Positions 16,499 through 24,206 of a DNA stretch of 64,000 nucleotides are shown here, one piece after another. The stretch is from Neorhizobium alkalisoli. GTDB taxonomy: Bacteria > Pseudomonadota > Alphaproteobacteria > Rhizobiales > Rhizobiaceae. The stretch covers positions 124,001 through 188,000 of the forward strand of contig NZ_VIWP01000007.1 in NCBI RefSeq assembly GCF_007829835.1, given 5' to 3'. Positions within the stretch are counted from its first letter, which is position 1; the number at the start of each line of letters is the position of its first letter. A program made the position numbers and the translations under genes. The notes under the pieces are model-generated. The model was not told where the DNA came from and searched no databases. It saw only the letters and a list, made by a program, of their open reading frames with translations.

Positions 16499-18019
16499 AT
16501 GGTCAAGTTCACGACCTCCACCGGCACCGTCAGCGTCGATAACTGGGGTTACGAGCTTCAGGGATTGGGCGGCAAGCCGCTCGATGCCGGCCAGCTCGCC
16601 TCCGCGACCCACGACCTTCTCGTCATAGACTCCTCTCGCGACGGCACCGACAAGGGTCGCTTTTCCGAAGGCGAGATCACCCGCATGAAGGATGGCATGG
16701 GCGGCCGCTCGGTCGTCGCCTCCTATATCTCGATCGGCGAGGCTTCCGATTTCCGCGATTACTGGAACAAGACCTGGACGCGCGGTGGCGAGGCTTCCGA
16801 CGCGCTCACCGCCAAGGCACCGGACTGGCTGGGTCCGCTTAATCCCGACTGGCCGGAATCCCGAAAAGTCCGTTACTGGGATACCGACTGGCAAAAACTG
16901 ATCTTCAACGATCAGAAGACCGGCAATCTCGATGCCATCGTCAAGGCCGGGTTCGATGCCGCCTATCTCGATATCGTCGATGCCTATTATTTCTGGGGCG
17001 CGGAAGCCTCGGCCAAGGACAAGCATGCAGGCGATCCGGCCAATACTAAGCAGGCGGCGCAGCGCATGGTGGATTTCATCGTCGCGCTGACGAAACATGC
17101 CCGCGAAACCAATCCCGACTTTTTCGTCATCCCGCAGAACGGCGCCTTCATCCTGGAGGATCTCGGTTCGGACACGGTGCGGAAAAAGGCCTATCTCGAC
17201 GCGATTGGCGGCATTGCGGTCGAGGATGTCTATTATTTGGGCGATGCCGACGAGAACAATCCGCTCAATCCCAGCCGTGAGACGATCGACGTCCTGAAAA
17301 AGGATTTTCTTGCCAACGGCAAGCCCGTTTTCGCCGTCGATTACATCAGCGGCAGCGACCGGCTCGACGAATTTTATAAATTGGCGCTGAAGGACGGTTT
17401 CATCCCGTTTGCCGCGCCGAAACGCGACCTCGACCGGCTGATCGGCACTTATGACGGCGATCCGGCCTATATCCAGCCGACGAACGGCTCCGACACCCTG
17501 CGCAGCTCGCAGCTTGCCGATACGATCAAGGCGCTTGGCGGTGACGACCGGGTCGATGGACGCGGCGGCAATGACAAGCTTTATGGCGGAACCGGCAATG
17601 ACATATTGCTGGGCGGTTCCGGCAACGACAGGCTTTTTGGCCAGTCCGGCAATGACCGGCTTTACGGCGGGGCCGGCAAAGACGTCCTCTCGGGCGGCGC
17701 GGGTGCGGATGTCTTCGTGTTCAACACCAAACTCGGGCCGGCCAATATCGACCGCATCACCGACTTCAGGCCGGGCGAGGACAAGATCTGGCTGGACGAC
17801 GACATCTTTACCAAGGCTGGAAAGATTGGCGCGCTGACCGCGGACGCCTTTTACACCGGCGCAAAGGCCCATGATGCTGATGACCGCATCCTCTACGACA
17901 AGAAGACCGGCAAGCTGTTTTATGATGCGGACGGCAACGGCAAGATCGCCCCGGTAGAATTCGCCGATTTCGCCAAGGGTTTGGCTCTCAAGGCAAGCGA
18001 TTTCGATATTATCGGCTGA
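16499..18019 (+). CDS. MJ1477/TM1410-type (GH114-like) putative glycoside hydrolase fused to RTX repeats
   Basis: 506 residues. Residues ~10-310 match the TM1410/MJ1477 family, a TIM-barrel relative of endo-alpha-1,4-polygalactosaminidases: 'VVASYISIGEASDFRDYW' and 'GFDAAYLDIVDAYYFW' carry the conserved acidic residues. Residues ~327-405 are RTX nonapeptides ('GGDDRVDGRGGND', 'LYGGTGNDILLGGSGND'), followed by a C-terminal 'DVFVFNTKLGPANIDRI' block and an acidic tail. There is no signal peptide, so secretion by a type I system through the C-terminus is likely; no such transporter is adjacent. It may degrade or remodel a galactosamine-containing exopolysaccharide. Confidence 0.8.
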   Translation: MVKFTTSTGTVSVDNWGYELQGLGGKPLDAGQLASATHDLLVIDSSRDGTDKGRFSEGEITRMKDGMGGRSVVASYISIGEASDFRDYWNKTWTRGGEASDALTAKAPDWLGPLNPDWPESRKVRYWDTDWQKLIFNDQKTGNLDAIVKAGFDAAYLDIVDAYYFWGAEASAKDKHAGDPANTKQAAQRMVDFIVALTKHARETNPDFFVIPQNGAFILEDLGSDTVRKKAYLDAIGGIAVEDVYYLGDADENNPLNPSRETIDVLKKDFLANGKPVFAVDYISGSDRLDEFYKLALKDGFIPFAAPKRDLDRLIGTYDGDPAYIQPTNGSDTLRSSQLADTIKALGGDDRVDGRGGNDKLYGGTGNDILLGGSGNDRLFGQSGNDRLYGGAGKDVLSGGAGADVFVFNTKLGPANIDRITDFRPGEDKIWLDDDIFTKAGKIGALTADAFYTGAKAHDADDRILYDKKTGKLFYDADGNGKIAPVEFADFAKGLALKASDFDIIG

Positions 18020-18043
18020 CCTGGCTAGTTTGCCCGCCCCTTC

Positions 18044-18075
18044 CGTTTGCGGGATTTCGGGCGCATAATACGGTC
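18044..18075 (+). promoter_or_regulatory. Duplicated promoter-like block before first antitoxin gene
   Basis: This 32-base block matches 24 of 32 positions of 18646-18677 upstream of the second antitoxin gene. Both contain GGCGCATAAT, with CATAAT ending 6 bases before the ATG and no ribosome site between. That spacing suggests a -10 element and a leaderless transcript, or an operator shared by both modules. Confidence 0.55.
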
Positions 18076-18309
18076 ATGAGTAAGATCCTCGCCCGTGCCT
18101 TCGAAGCTGCCCGCGAACTCCCTGCAGAGATGCAGGACGAGCTCGGCGGCATTCTTTTGCGGCTGATGGGTGAGGAGACCGAGGAAGACGTCTACGAACT
18201 GACGCCGGAGGAAGAGGCCGATCTGGACGAAGCCCTGGCAGAGGTGGAAAGAGGCGAGCTGGCGACTGACGAGGAAGTCCGCGCCGTTCTTGCAAAATAT
18301 CGCCTGTGA
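18076..18309 (+). CDS. Type II antitoxin (first of two tandem paralogous modules)
   Basis: A 77-residue acidic protein, paralogous to the one at 18678: both start 'M(S/T)K(I/L)L.RA.EA...LPAE.QDE' and end in '..V..V..KY'. The N-terminal half is a helix and the C-terminal half is strongly acidic, as expected of the toxin-wrapping segment of a ParD/RelB-like antitoxin. Its stop overlaps the toxin start (GTGA, 18306-18309). Expression probably starts at the duplicated block just upstream, and the complex likely represses it. Confidence 0.75.
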   Translation: MSKILARAFEAARELPAEMQDELGGILLRLMGEETEEDVYELTPEEEADLDEALAEVERGELATDEEVRAVLAKYRL

Positions 18310-18584
18310 GCGTTCGCTTCACAGCGCTATTTTCCAAACAGATCGAAGAAGCCTTGTCCTATGTGCGGGACCGTTCGCCCTCTGGCGCAGATAGCCTCTC
18401 GCAACGGATTACCGAAGCCCTTGAGCTGCTAAACGATCAACCGCGTTCCGGTCGTCCGACGACGAAAAAATCGATCCACCGCCTGAGGCTCTCATCTTAT
18501 CCGTACGTGATATTCTACCGGATCGTCGGAGATGACGCTTTGGTATTGCGATTTGTTCACGCCAAGCGTCGAACGGCGCGATAA
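18306..18584 (+). CDS. RelE/ParE superfamily toxin (first module)
   Basis: A 92-residue basic protein of the ParE/RelE plasmid-stabilisation fold. Visible features are 'VRFTALFSKQIEEALSYVRD', the helix pair, 'LLNDQPRSGRPT' with the conserved basic loop, and 'RLRLSSYPYVIFYRIV' as the central strands. ParE members poison DNA gyrase, while RelE members cleave mRNA; sequence alone favours ParE slightly. GTG start coupled to the antitoxin stop. Confidence 0.8.
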   Translation: MSVRFTALFSKQIEEALSYVRDRSPSGADSLSQRITEALELLNDQPRSGRPTTKKSIHRLRLSSYPYVIFYRIVGDDALVLRFVHAKRRTAR

Positions 18585-18645
18585 CGGATGCTCCAGTGAT
18601 CGCTAAATCCTTCGCCCAAACACTGAGAGTGTTCTTCGGATCTTT

Positions 18646-18677
18646 CGTTTACAGGATTTACGGCGCATAATTCACGC
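18646..18677 (+). promoter_or_regulatory. Duplicated promoter-like block before second antitoxin gene
   Basis: Second copy of the block at 18044-18075, aligned without gaps with 24 of 32 identical positions. It ends directly at the ATG of the second antitoxin gene and again lacks a ribosome site. The -10-like CATAAT is at 18666-18671. Confidence 0.55.
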
Positions 18678-18905
18678 ATGACGAAACTTCTCGACCGTGC
18701 CATCGAAGCGATAAGCGCCCTGCCTGCTGAAAAGCAGGACGAGATGGCTGAGATTATGCTGAAGCTCCTCAACCTCAACGAGCCCGTCCATCACCTCACT
18801 GCGGAAGAAGCTGCATCGTTTGCGACTTCACTCGCTCAGGCGGAACGTCGGGAATTTGCAAGTGATGATGACGTGCAGTCGGTGTTCTCGAAATACGCGC
18901 CATGA
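18678..18905 (+). CDS. Type II antitoxin (second tandem module)
   Basis: A 75-residue acidic protein paralogous to the antitoxin at 18076 ('MTKLLDRAIEAISALPAEKQ', then 'DEMAEIMLKLL'). The C-terminal half is less acidic than in the first copy. The stop overlaps the toxin start by ATGA at 18902-18905. The divergence between the copies suggests that each antitoxin may now be specific for its own toxin. Confidence 0.75.
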   Translation: MTKLLDRAIEAISALPAEKQDEMAEIMLKLLNLNEPVHHLTAEEAASFATSLAQAERREFASDDDVQSVFSKYAP

Positions 18906-19204
18906 AGCTTCGCTTCACGCCGGAAGCGCTTTCGGAATTTCGCGAATTGCTGGAATATACCGAGAGCCATTCGCGCCAGGGCGCCGTCAACGTCAATGCC
19001 CGGATCCAGCGTATTCTGAAAAACTTGGCAGATTATCCGCTTTCCGGAACGATGACGGACGCGGCCGGCATGCGGCGTATCGCGGTAACGCCTTACCCCT
19101 ATCTGATTTTCTATCTGGCCGCGCCAGATGAGATCGTCATTGTCGGCATTCGGCATGCCGCGCGCGATCCGGATTCCATGCCCGACAGTTCGGGTGACCT
19201 TTAG
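18902..19204 (+). CDS. ParE-family toxin (second tandem module)
   Basis: A 100-residue ParE-like protein: 'KLRFTPEALSEFRELLEYTE', 'VNARIQRILKNLADYPLSG', 'RRIAVTPYPYLIFYLA' and 'IVIVGIRHAARDP', the last being the family's typical C-terminal 'I.hgaRdp' motif. It is closer to canonical ParE than the first module's toxin. Its last 4 bases overlap the end of the convergent dgkA gene. Confidence 0.85.
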   Translation: MKLRFTPEALSEFRELLEYTESHSRQGAVNVNARIQRILKNLADYPLSGTMTDAAGMRRIAVTPYPYLIFYLAAPDEIVIVGIRHAARDPDSMPDSSGDL

Positions 19205-19590
19205 AAAAACAGCGCCTTCACCACCACGTAAAGCGCAAACAACCCGTTCGCACACAGAAGACAAAACACCGCAAACGACCCCAGATCCTTTGCGTGCCGG
19301 CCAACCGTGGAAATTTCCGGTGAGATGCGATCGACCAGTTCCTCGATCGCCGTATTCAGAGCCTCGACGGAAAACAGCAGGAACATCAGGATCAGGTAGA
19401 TGAAATAGTCGAAAAAGCCGGCGCCGACGGCGGCGAAGAGGATCAGTCCGAGGAAGAAGGCATAGACCTCCTGCCGGAACGCCGCTTCCTGCCAGAGCCG
19501 TGACAGGCCCTGCATGGAATAGAGGAATGAAGCCACGATCCTGCCGAGGGTCGCGGCCTGTCCCTTTTTGCTTCCGACCGGCTTTTCCAT
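19201..19590 (-). CDS. dgkA: Diacylglycerol kinase DgkA
   Basis: A 129-residue inner membrane kinase that phosphorylates diacylglycerol to phosphatidate, recycling lipid released during periplasmic glucan or lipopolysaccharide modification. Three helices are visible, and 'SVEALNTAIEELVDRI' is the diagnostic active-site segment, with 'HAKDLGSFAV' after it. It starts 6 bases after the cobT stop, so it is transcribed with cobT, and it converges on the ParE toxin gene. Confidence 0.93.
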   Translation of the reverse strand: MEKPVGSKKGQAATLGRIVASFLYSMQGLSRLWQEAAFRQEVYAFFLGLILFAAVGAGFFDYFIYLILMFLLFSVEALNTAIEELVDRISPEISTVGRHAKDLGSFAVFCLLCANGLFALYVVVKALFF

Positions 19591-19596
19591 CGCGCC

Positions 19597-20616
19597 TCAG
19601 TTCGTCTTGTTGGAGACGCCGGCCTGGGCGAAGGTCGCCATGCCGGAATGGCAGGCGGCCGCCGACTTGACGATGCCGGCGGCAAGGGCTGCACCCGTGC
19701 CTTCGCCAAGTCGCATGCCGAGCGCCAGAAGCGGCGTCTTGCCGAGCTTTTCGATGGCGCGCAGATGGCCCGGCTCGCCGGAGACATGGCCGATCAGGCA
19801 GTGGTCGATCGCAGCCGGATTGGCGGCCTTAAGGATCGAGGCTGCGGCGGTCACGACATAACCATCGAGCAGGACCGGGATCTTTTCCATGCGGGCAGCG
19901 AGGATCGCGCCGGCGATCGCTGCGATCTCGCGGCCGCCGAGGCGGCGCAGGATTTCCAGCGGGTCGCTCAGGTGGTCCTTGTGGAATTCGACGGCCTGCT
20001 TGACCACCGCCACCTTGCGGGCCATCAGCTCGCCATGCGAACCGGTGCCGGGACCGACCCAGTCTTCCGCCTCGCCGCCGTAAAGCGCCAGGTTGATGGC
20101 GGCGGCAATCGTCGTGTTGCCAATGCCCATTTCGCCGATGCAGAGAAGATCCGTGCCGCCGGCAATCGCTTCCATGCCGAAGGCCATGGTCGCGGCGCAG
20201 TCGCGCTCGGAAAGGGCCGCCTCGGTCGCGATGTCACCGGTCGGGTAATCCAGGGCCAGATCGAAGATTTTCAGGCCGAGATCGTGGGTGACACAGATCT
20301 GGTTGATCGCAGCACCACCGGCCGCAAAGTTCTCCACCATCTGCTGGGTGACGGATGACGGGAAAGGCGTGATTCCGTGTTTCGTCACACCATGATTGCC
20401 GGCAAAGATCGCCACCAGCGGCCGGGTGACGGCCGGCGCGCGGCCGGTCCAGGCAGCGAGCCAGAAGGCGATTTCCTCGAGCCTTCCGAGCGCGCCCGGC
20501 GGCTTGGTCAGCTGCGCGTCACGCTCGCGGGCATCCACCAGCGCGCGGGCGTCCGGCCCCGGAAGGTTCTGGATCAGGGTGCGGAAATCGTCGAATGGCA
20601 GGCCCGTCATGCTCAT
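19597..20616 (-). CDS. cobT: Nicotinate-nucleotide--dimethylbenzimidazole phosphoribosyltransferase CobT (CobU in Pseudomonas naming)
   Basis: A 339-residue enzyme making alpha-ribazole phosphate for the lower ligand of cobalamin. 'LTKPPGALGRLEEIA' near the N-terminus, 'FAGNHGVTKHGITPFPSSVT', 'CIGEMGIGNTTIAAA', and 'GMRLGEGTGAALA' with the catalytic glutamate are all family signatures. I chose ATG 20616 (AAGAGAT upstream); the frame is open 21 codons further. It is divergent from cobS, and together they complete nucleotide loop assembly. No cobalamin riboswitch is visible in the 140-base gap. Confidence 0.92.
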   Translation of the reverse strand: MSMTGLPFDDFRTLIQNLPGPDARALVDARERDAQLTKPPGALGRLEEIAFWLAAWTGRAPAVTRPLVAIFAGNHGVTKHGITPFPSSVTQQMVENFAAGGAAINQICVTHDLGLKIFDLALDYPTGDIATEAALSERDCAATMAFGMEAIAGGTDLLCIGEMGIGNTTIAAAINLALYGGEAEDWVGPGTGSHGELMARKVAVVKQAVEFHKDHLSDPLEILRRLGGREIAAIAGAILAARMEKIPVLLDGYVVTAAASILKAANPAAIDHCLIGHVSGEPGHLRAIEKLGKTPLLALGMRLGEGTGAALAAGIVKSAAACHSGMATFAQAGVSNKTN

Positions 20617-20756
20617 GGGGATCTCTTTCGGTCTTTTCGTCTCATGGCGGCGCGAACCTTGGCCGAAAGAGGAAGACACATCGCCGCCCCTTGTGTTTCA
20701 TCCAAAAATCGCGCTTCTTTGCGCCATCTCATAATCGGGTCCGCACGGAGGGACAA

Positions 20757-21539
20757 CTGCCAAACGCGACGGACTTCATCGCAGACATTGCCCGCTCGGT
20801 CGGCTTCCTCAGCCGGCTGCCGGTGCCGGACCGTTTTTTCCGCGGCCATGACGGTACGGTTTCGCGCGCCGTGCGCGCCTTTCCGGTCGCAGGACTGGTG
20901 ATCGGTATTCTGCCGGCGCTTCTCCTGATGCTGCTCCTCAACGGCGAGACAGACCCGCTGCTGGCCGCCCTGCTGGCGCTGGCGCTGATGGCACTCGTCA
21001 CCGGCGCCCTGCACGAAGACGGGCTGGCGGATGCCGCCGACGGTCTCGGCGGTGGGCGAGACGGCGACCACGCGCTCACCATCATGAAGGACAGCCGCAT
21101 CGGCACCTATGGCGTCGTGGCGCTGATCCTCTCCTTCGGCCTGCGGGCGGCAGCCCTTGCCGCCCTTGCCCGCACCGTCCCGACCGCAGCACCGCTCGCC
21201 CTTCTCGCAAGCGCCGCCTTCAGCCGTGGCGTGCTCGTTGCCCACTGGCGGGCGCTGCCCCCTGCCCGCGCCAATGGTGTTGCCGCCGGCGCCGGCATGC
21301 CGGACGAGAGCGCCCGCACGATCGCGCTTGTTATCAGTACGGCTGCGGCACTGATCCTGCTGGTGCCCGCAATTGGGCTTGCCGCCCCCCTTATTTCGCT
21401 CATAGCCGCGGCGGCGCTTGCCTATGGCTTTACCCGTTTCACGGAAAAGAAGCTCGGCGGCCATACCGGCGATACGATAGGCGCGACCCAACAACTCTGC
21501 GAGATCGGCCTGTTATCAGCCCTTGCCCTCTTCGCCTGA
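20757..21539 (+). CDS. cobS: Adenosylcobinamide-GDP ribazoletransferase CobS/CobV
   Basis: About 260 residues of integral membrane enzyme joining adenosylcobinamide-GDP and alpha-ribazole in the last step of cobalamin synthesis. 'FLSRLPVP' near the N-terminus, 'HEDGLADAADGLGGG' (metal-binding aspartates) and 'MKDSRIGTYGVVALIL' are diagnostic. The start is awkward: no ATG, GTG or TTG lies in frame between the upstream divergent gene region and the conserved 'SRLPVP'. A CTG at 20757 preceded by GGAGGGA at proper spacing is the best candidate. Confidence 0.88.
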   Translation: MPNATDFIADIARSVGFLSRLPVPDRFFRGHDGTVSRAVRAFPVAGLVIGILPALLLMLLLNGETDPLLAALLALALMALVTGALHEDGLADAADGLGGGRDGDHALTIMKDSRIGTYGVVALILSFGLRAAALAALARTVPTAAPLALLASAAFSRGVLVAHWRALPPARANGVAAGAGMPDESARTIALVISTAAALILLVPAIGLAAPLISLIAAAALAYGFTRFTEKKLGGHTGDTIGATQQLCEIGLLSALALFA

Positions 21540-21557
21540 AATTCCGATATATCGATC

Positions 21558-21791
21558 ATGATTTCGCCCTGCATCCTCGTCTGTTCGATCGACATGAAGA
21601 CCGGCTATTGTTTCGGATGCGGTCGCACGCGCGACGAGATCGCCGGCTGGATGGATTTTTCCGATGCGGAGCGCCGCAGCCTGATGGAAATCCTGCCCGC
21701 AAGGCTCGAAACCGTCGAGCGAAAACCCCGCCGCGAAACGCGGCGCCGGCGGATGGCGGCAGAGGCCACAAACGGATCCGGCGACGCATGA
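21558..21791 (+). CDS. DUF1289 domain protein
   Basis: A 77-residue protein with 'PCILVCSIDMKTGYCFGCG' followed by 'RTRDEIAGW', the four-cysteine signature of DUF1289, probably a small zinc-binding protein. The basic C-terminal tail is variable. It lies 18 bases after cobS and overlaps the next gene by ATGA (21788-21791), so all three may share a transcript. The function of the family is unknown. Confidence 0.88.
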   Translation: MISPCILVCSIDMKTGYCFGCGRTRDEIAGWMDFSDAERRSLMEILPARLETVERKPRRETRRRRMAAEATNGSGDA

Positions 21792-22492
21792 AGGCGCTGA
21801 CAGTCGTTCTCGTCTTCCTCGGCATCGGCCTTGTCCTGCTCGTCATGAACCATGACAGCGGCCGCACGTTTGGCCTCGACAACGAGGGCTTTGGGCATCT
21901 CGTTTATATGGTGCCGATCGCCGGCCTGCTCGGCGCCGGCATTCTCTCGGGCCGCCGCGGCGATCTCGGCACCGTCGCACGGCAGATCGCCACCTGGCTC
22001 GTCATCGTCCTCGCCCTCGTCGCCGCCTATCTCTACCGCGACGATTTTGGCCGTTTTGGCGCCCGCATGACGGCAGGCCTGCTGCCCGGCACCGCCGTCG
22101 TCGTCACCGGTAGCGATGGCGCAAGCGAAGTCGTCATCCACAAGACGCTCGGTGACCATTTTCAGACCAATGTGACGGTCGAAGGCAAGGTCTTGCGCAT
22201 GCTGGTCGATACAGGCGCGAGCAGTGTCGTCCTCTCCTACGAAGACGCCCGCACGATCGGCCTCGACGTTGCCTCGCTCACCTATTCCGTCACCGTCATG
22301 ACCGCCAACGGCCGCGCCACCGCCGCCCCCGTACGCCTCACCGAAATGTCGATCGGCCCGATCGTCAGGCGCAATGTCCGCGCCATGGTGGCGACGGAAG
22401 GCAGGCTCGACGAAAGCCTGCTCGGCATGACGTTCCTGTCGACGCTGGGGTCGTTGCAGATGCAGACGGATGAGCTCAGGCTGCGAGATTGA
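21788..22492 (+). CDS. TIGR02281-type retropepsin-like aspartic protease, membrane-anchored
   Basis: A 234-residue protein. The start at 21788 overlaps the DUF1289 stop. Three hydrophobic helices occupy residues ~1-80 ('VVLVFLGIGLVLLVM', 'MVPIAGLLGAGIL', 'WLVIVLALVAAYLY'). The C-terminal ~120 residues are a single retropepsin-like domain: 'MLVDTGASSVVLSYEDA' holds the catalytic Asp-Thr-Gly and 'LLGMTFLSTLGSLQM' the second signature. The active enzyme should be a dimer facing the periplasm. Its substrates are unknown. Confidence 0.88.
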   Translation: MKALTVVLVFLGIGLVLLVMNHDSGRTFGLDNEGFGHLVYMVPIAGLLGAGILSGRRGDLGTVARQIATWLVIVLALVAAYLYRDDFGRFGARMTAGLLPGTAVVVTGSDGASEVVIHKTLGDHFQTNVTVEGKVLRMLVDTGASSVVLSYEDARTIGLDVASLTYSVTVMTANGRATAAPVRLTEMSIGPIVRRNVRAMVATEGRLDESLLGMTFLSTLGSLQMQTDELRLRD

Positions 22493-22512
22493 CGCGTTCG
22501 GCCGCCTGCCTG

Positions 22513-22869
22513 TTACGGTTTGCGCCCTCGGCCCCGCCCTGACGACTGTCGTGACTCCTTTGCCGAATCCGAAAAGCCTGGAGGTTTGCTTTTTACCCAG
22601 GCAACGAATGTCTGTACCGCGGGGTCTTCAAGAATGGCCTCGATCGTCGAGAACTTCTTGGCGAGTTGGGCATCCGTGAAAATCGCATGGATCTGGTCGT
22701 GGCAGATACGGTGCAGGCAAACGGTTTTCTTGCCGCCCTTGCTCTTGGGGACAAGATGATGCTCGTCCTGCTGATCGTCCGGGATCACACGCTCGCACAA
22801 CGGACAAATCACGGGCTCTGGCGCCGCCACATCCCATGAATCCGGTTCATCTCTGTTCTTGCGGGCCAT
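22513..22869 (-). CDS. HNH endonuclease-fold protein
   Basis: A 118-residue protein with 'CPLCERVIPDDQQDEHHLVP' then 'KSKGGKKTVCLHRICHDQIH', giving a CxxC...CxxxCH zinc frame around the HNH/His-Me core ('EHHLVPKSKGG'). It resembles stand-alone HNH proteins of bacteria rather than a homing or restriction enzyme. The tail is basic and glycine-rich. It converges on the aspartic protease gene. It could be a nuclease, but a DNA-binding-only role is possible. Confidence 0.8.
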   Translation of the reverse strand: MARKNRDEPDSWDVAAPEPVICPLCERVIPDDQQDEHHLVPKSKGGKKTVCLHRICHDQIHAIFTDAQLAKKFSTIEAILEDPAVQTFVAWVKSKPPGFSDSAKESRQSSGRGRGRKP

Positions 22870-23128
22870 TGGTCCATCACTCTGGGTGCTGTCGGCCTCG
22901 CATCCATTGTGCTTGGATCGATGCAGGCCCTTGTATTCCGCAGATATCGCTTCTCGTCAGGCGGAGCAATGCTGTTCTAAACCGACCATGACCCGAGGCG
23001 TAGCCTGATATTATTTGCAATGCCGGATAAGCGATCACGTTTCCGCGGCATGGCGGCGACAGGCCCTTTGCGGTCATTGAAGGGTTCGCTATGCTGGCCG
23101 CATTGCAATGACCACTGGCCATATTCGA

Positions 23129-23611
23129 ATGAGAATTCTTCGCCTCATTGTCCCATTATTGTTTTCTTATCTGGCCGTTTCCATGGTTGCTGATGCTGAG
23201 GACCTCTATTTTACGGCTACTGGCCAAGAAGATGGGAAGCCTCTGATTTTTCGCAGCATTGCGGCAGTGCCGGAGGAAGTCAGCAAGAGGGCATTACCGT
23301 ATCTCATCACCGTATCGTGGCGTTACGAGCCGACAACACAAGGTATGCCAAGCAGCGAAGTGAACGAGGCGCAGATCGAGTTTGAAGACGCTCTGTCTCC
23401 TCTGGATCGCAACAAAATAGGCCGACAGATGCTTGTGGTAACAGGCAACGGCCACAAGGATTGGTATTGGTATGTGAAAGACCCCGACGCCTGGAAAACT
23501 CAAGCAGAGCATCTGGTAGAACGCAGCACCTACCCGATCTCGATTACAACGACCGATGATCGCGATTGGTCTCTCTATGAAAATTTCAAAGCGAGCGTCA
23601 AAGGCCTTTGA
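23129..23611 (+). CDS. Exported protein, possible DUF695 family
   Basis: About 160 residues from ATG 23129 (an ATG at 23108 would add 7). The N-terminus is a signal peptide ('MRILRLIVPLLFSYLAVSMV', cleavage near ADA-ED). The rest alternates strand-like stretches: 'DGKPLIFRSIAAVP', 'YLITVSWRYEPTTQGMPS', 'FEDALSPLDRNKIGRQMLVV', 'DWYWYVKDP'. The order of these elements resembles DUF695, a small family sometimes found near immunity genes. The assignment is tentative. It stands alone with about 260 bases of non-coding DNA before it. Confidence 0.7.
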   Translation: MRILRLIVPLLFSYLAVSMVADAEDLYFTATGQEDGKPLIFRSIAAVPEEVSKRALPYLITVSWRYEPTTQGMPSSEVNEAQIEFEDALSPLDRNKIGRQMLVVTGNGHKDWYWYVKDPDAWKTQAEHLVERSTYPISITTTDDRDWSLYENFKASVKGL

Positions 23612-23688
23612 GCTAAATACCATCGGGCCGCTCTTATCAGCTTGAGGAGCAATCCTGTCATTACGGCACTAGGCTCAAAGCGAACGTG

Positions 23689-24090
23689 TCAGGCTTCCTG
23701 GTCGCGAGTGCGATAACGCTGATAATATTCGCGATCAATCCAATCCGGATCAAAGGCTCCGACAAGGGAGAGATGCTTGGTATCCAGAGGGAATAGCGAA
23801 CGGCGAAGTTCGATCAACTGACGGAACTCCGGCCAACGTAGTTCGTGGATGGCCAGTTCGACAAGCTCCAGCGGTACGTCGCCACTACCTGTCTCCCAAA
23901 CATCTGCTCTCGTCAGCGTAGCGCTAACCCGCCGCAGGAATTCCGGTCTGAGGCTCTCCTTCTCGCGCAGCAGATCCACCGTTGCGAACATTTCATTCTC
24001 AGCACGATCACATCCAAAGCCTCCGCCGAAGATACGAACGGCATTCTCGATGTAGATATCCAAGAGCTTGACGGCGTCGTTATCCTCCAT
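23689..24090 (-). CDS. Hypothetical protein
   Basis: 133 residues from ATG 24090, which has AAAGGT 8 bases upstream. It is acidic and mostly helical in appearance ('NDAVKLLDIYIENAVRIF', 'VELAIHELRWPEFRQLIELR') and ends in a charged 'REYYQRYRTRDQEA'. No family is recognised. The size and helical, acidic make-up, and its place two genes from an Imm8-like protein, are compatible with an immunity-type protein, but that is only context. Confidence 0.65.
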   Translation of the reverse strand: MEDNDAVKLLDIYIENAVRIFGGGFGCDRAENEMFATVDLLREKESLRPEFLRRVSATLTRADVWETGSGDVPLELVELAIHELRWPEFRQLIELRRSLFPLDTKHLSLVGAFDPDWIDREYYQRYRTRDQEA

Positions 24091-24206
24091 CTCAGTACCT
24101 TTTAAATGTCCGTGCCTATGCGTAGATGGGGTCAGTGTATGGCTGCAATTCGCGCAAAGCCGAAGACCGACCCACAGCCCATTGCGGTCATTGGGGGCGT
24201 CAGCCG

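Noticed and set aside
20617..20756. Cobalamin riboswitch between cobT and cobS
   Set aside because: The 140-base gap is too short and lacks a B12-box-like sequence on either strand.
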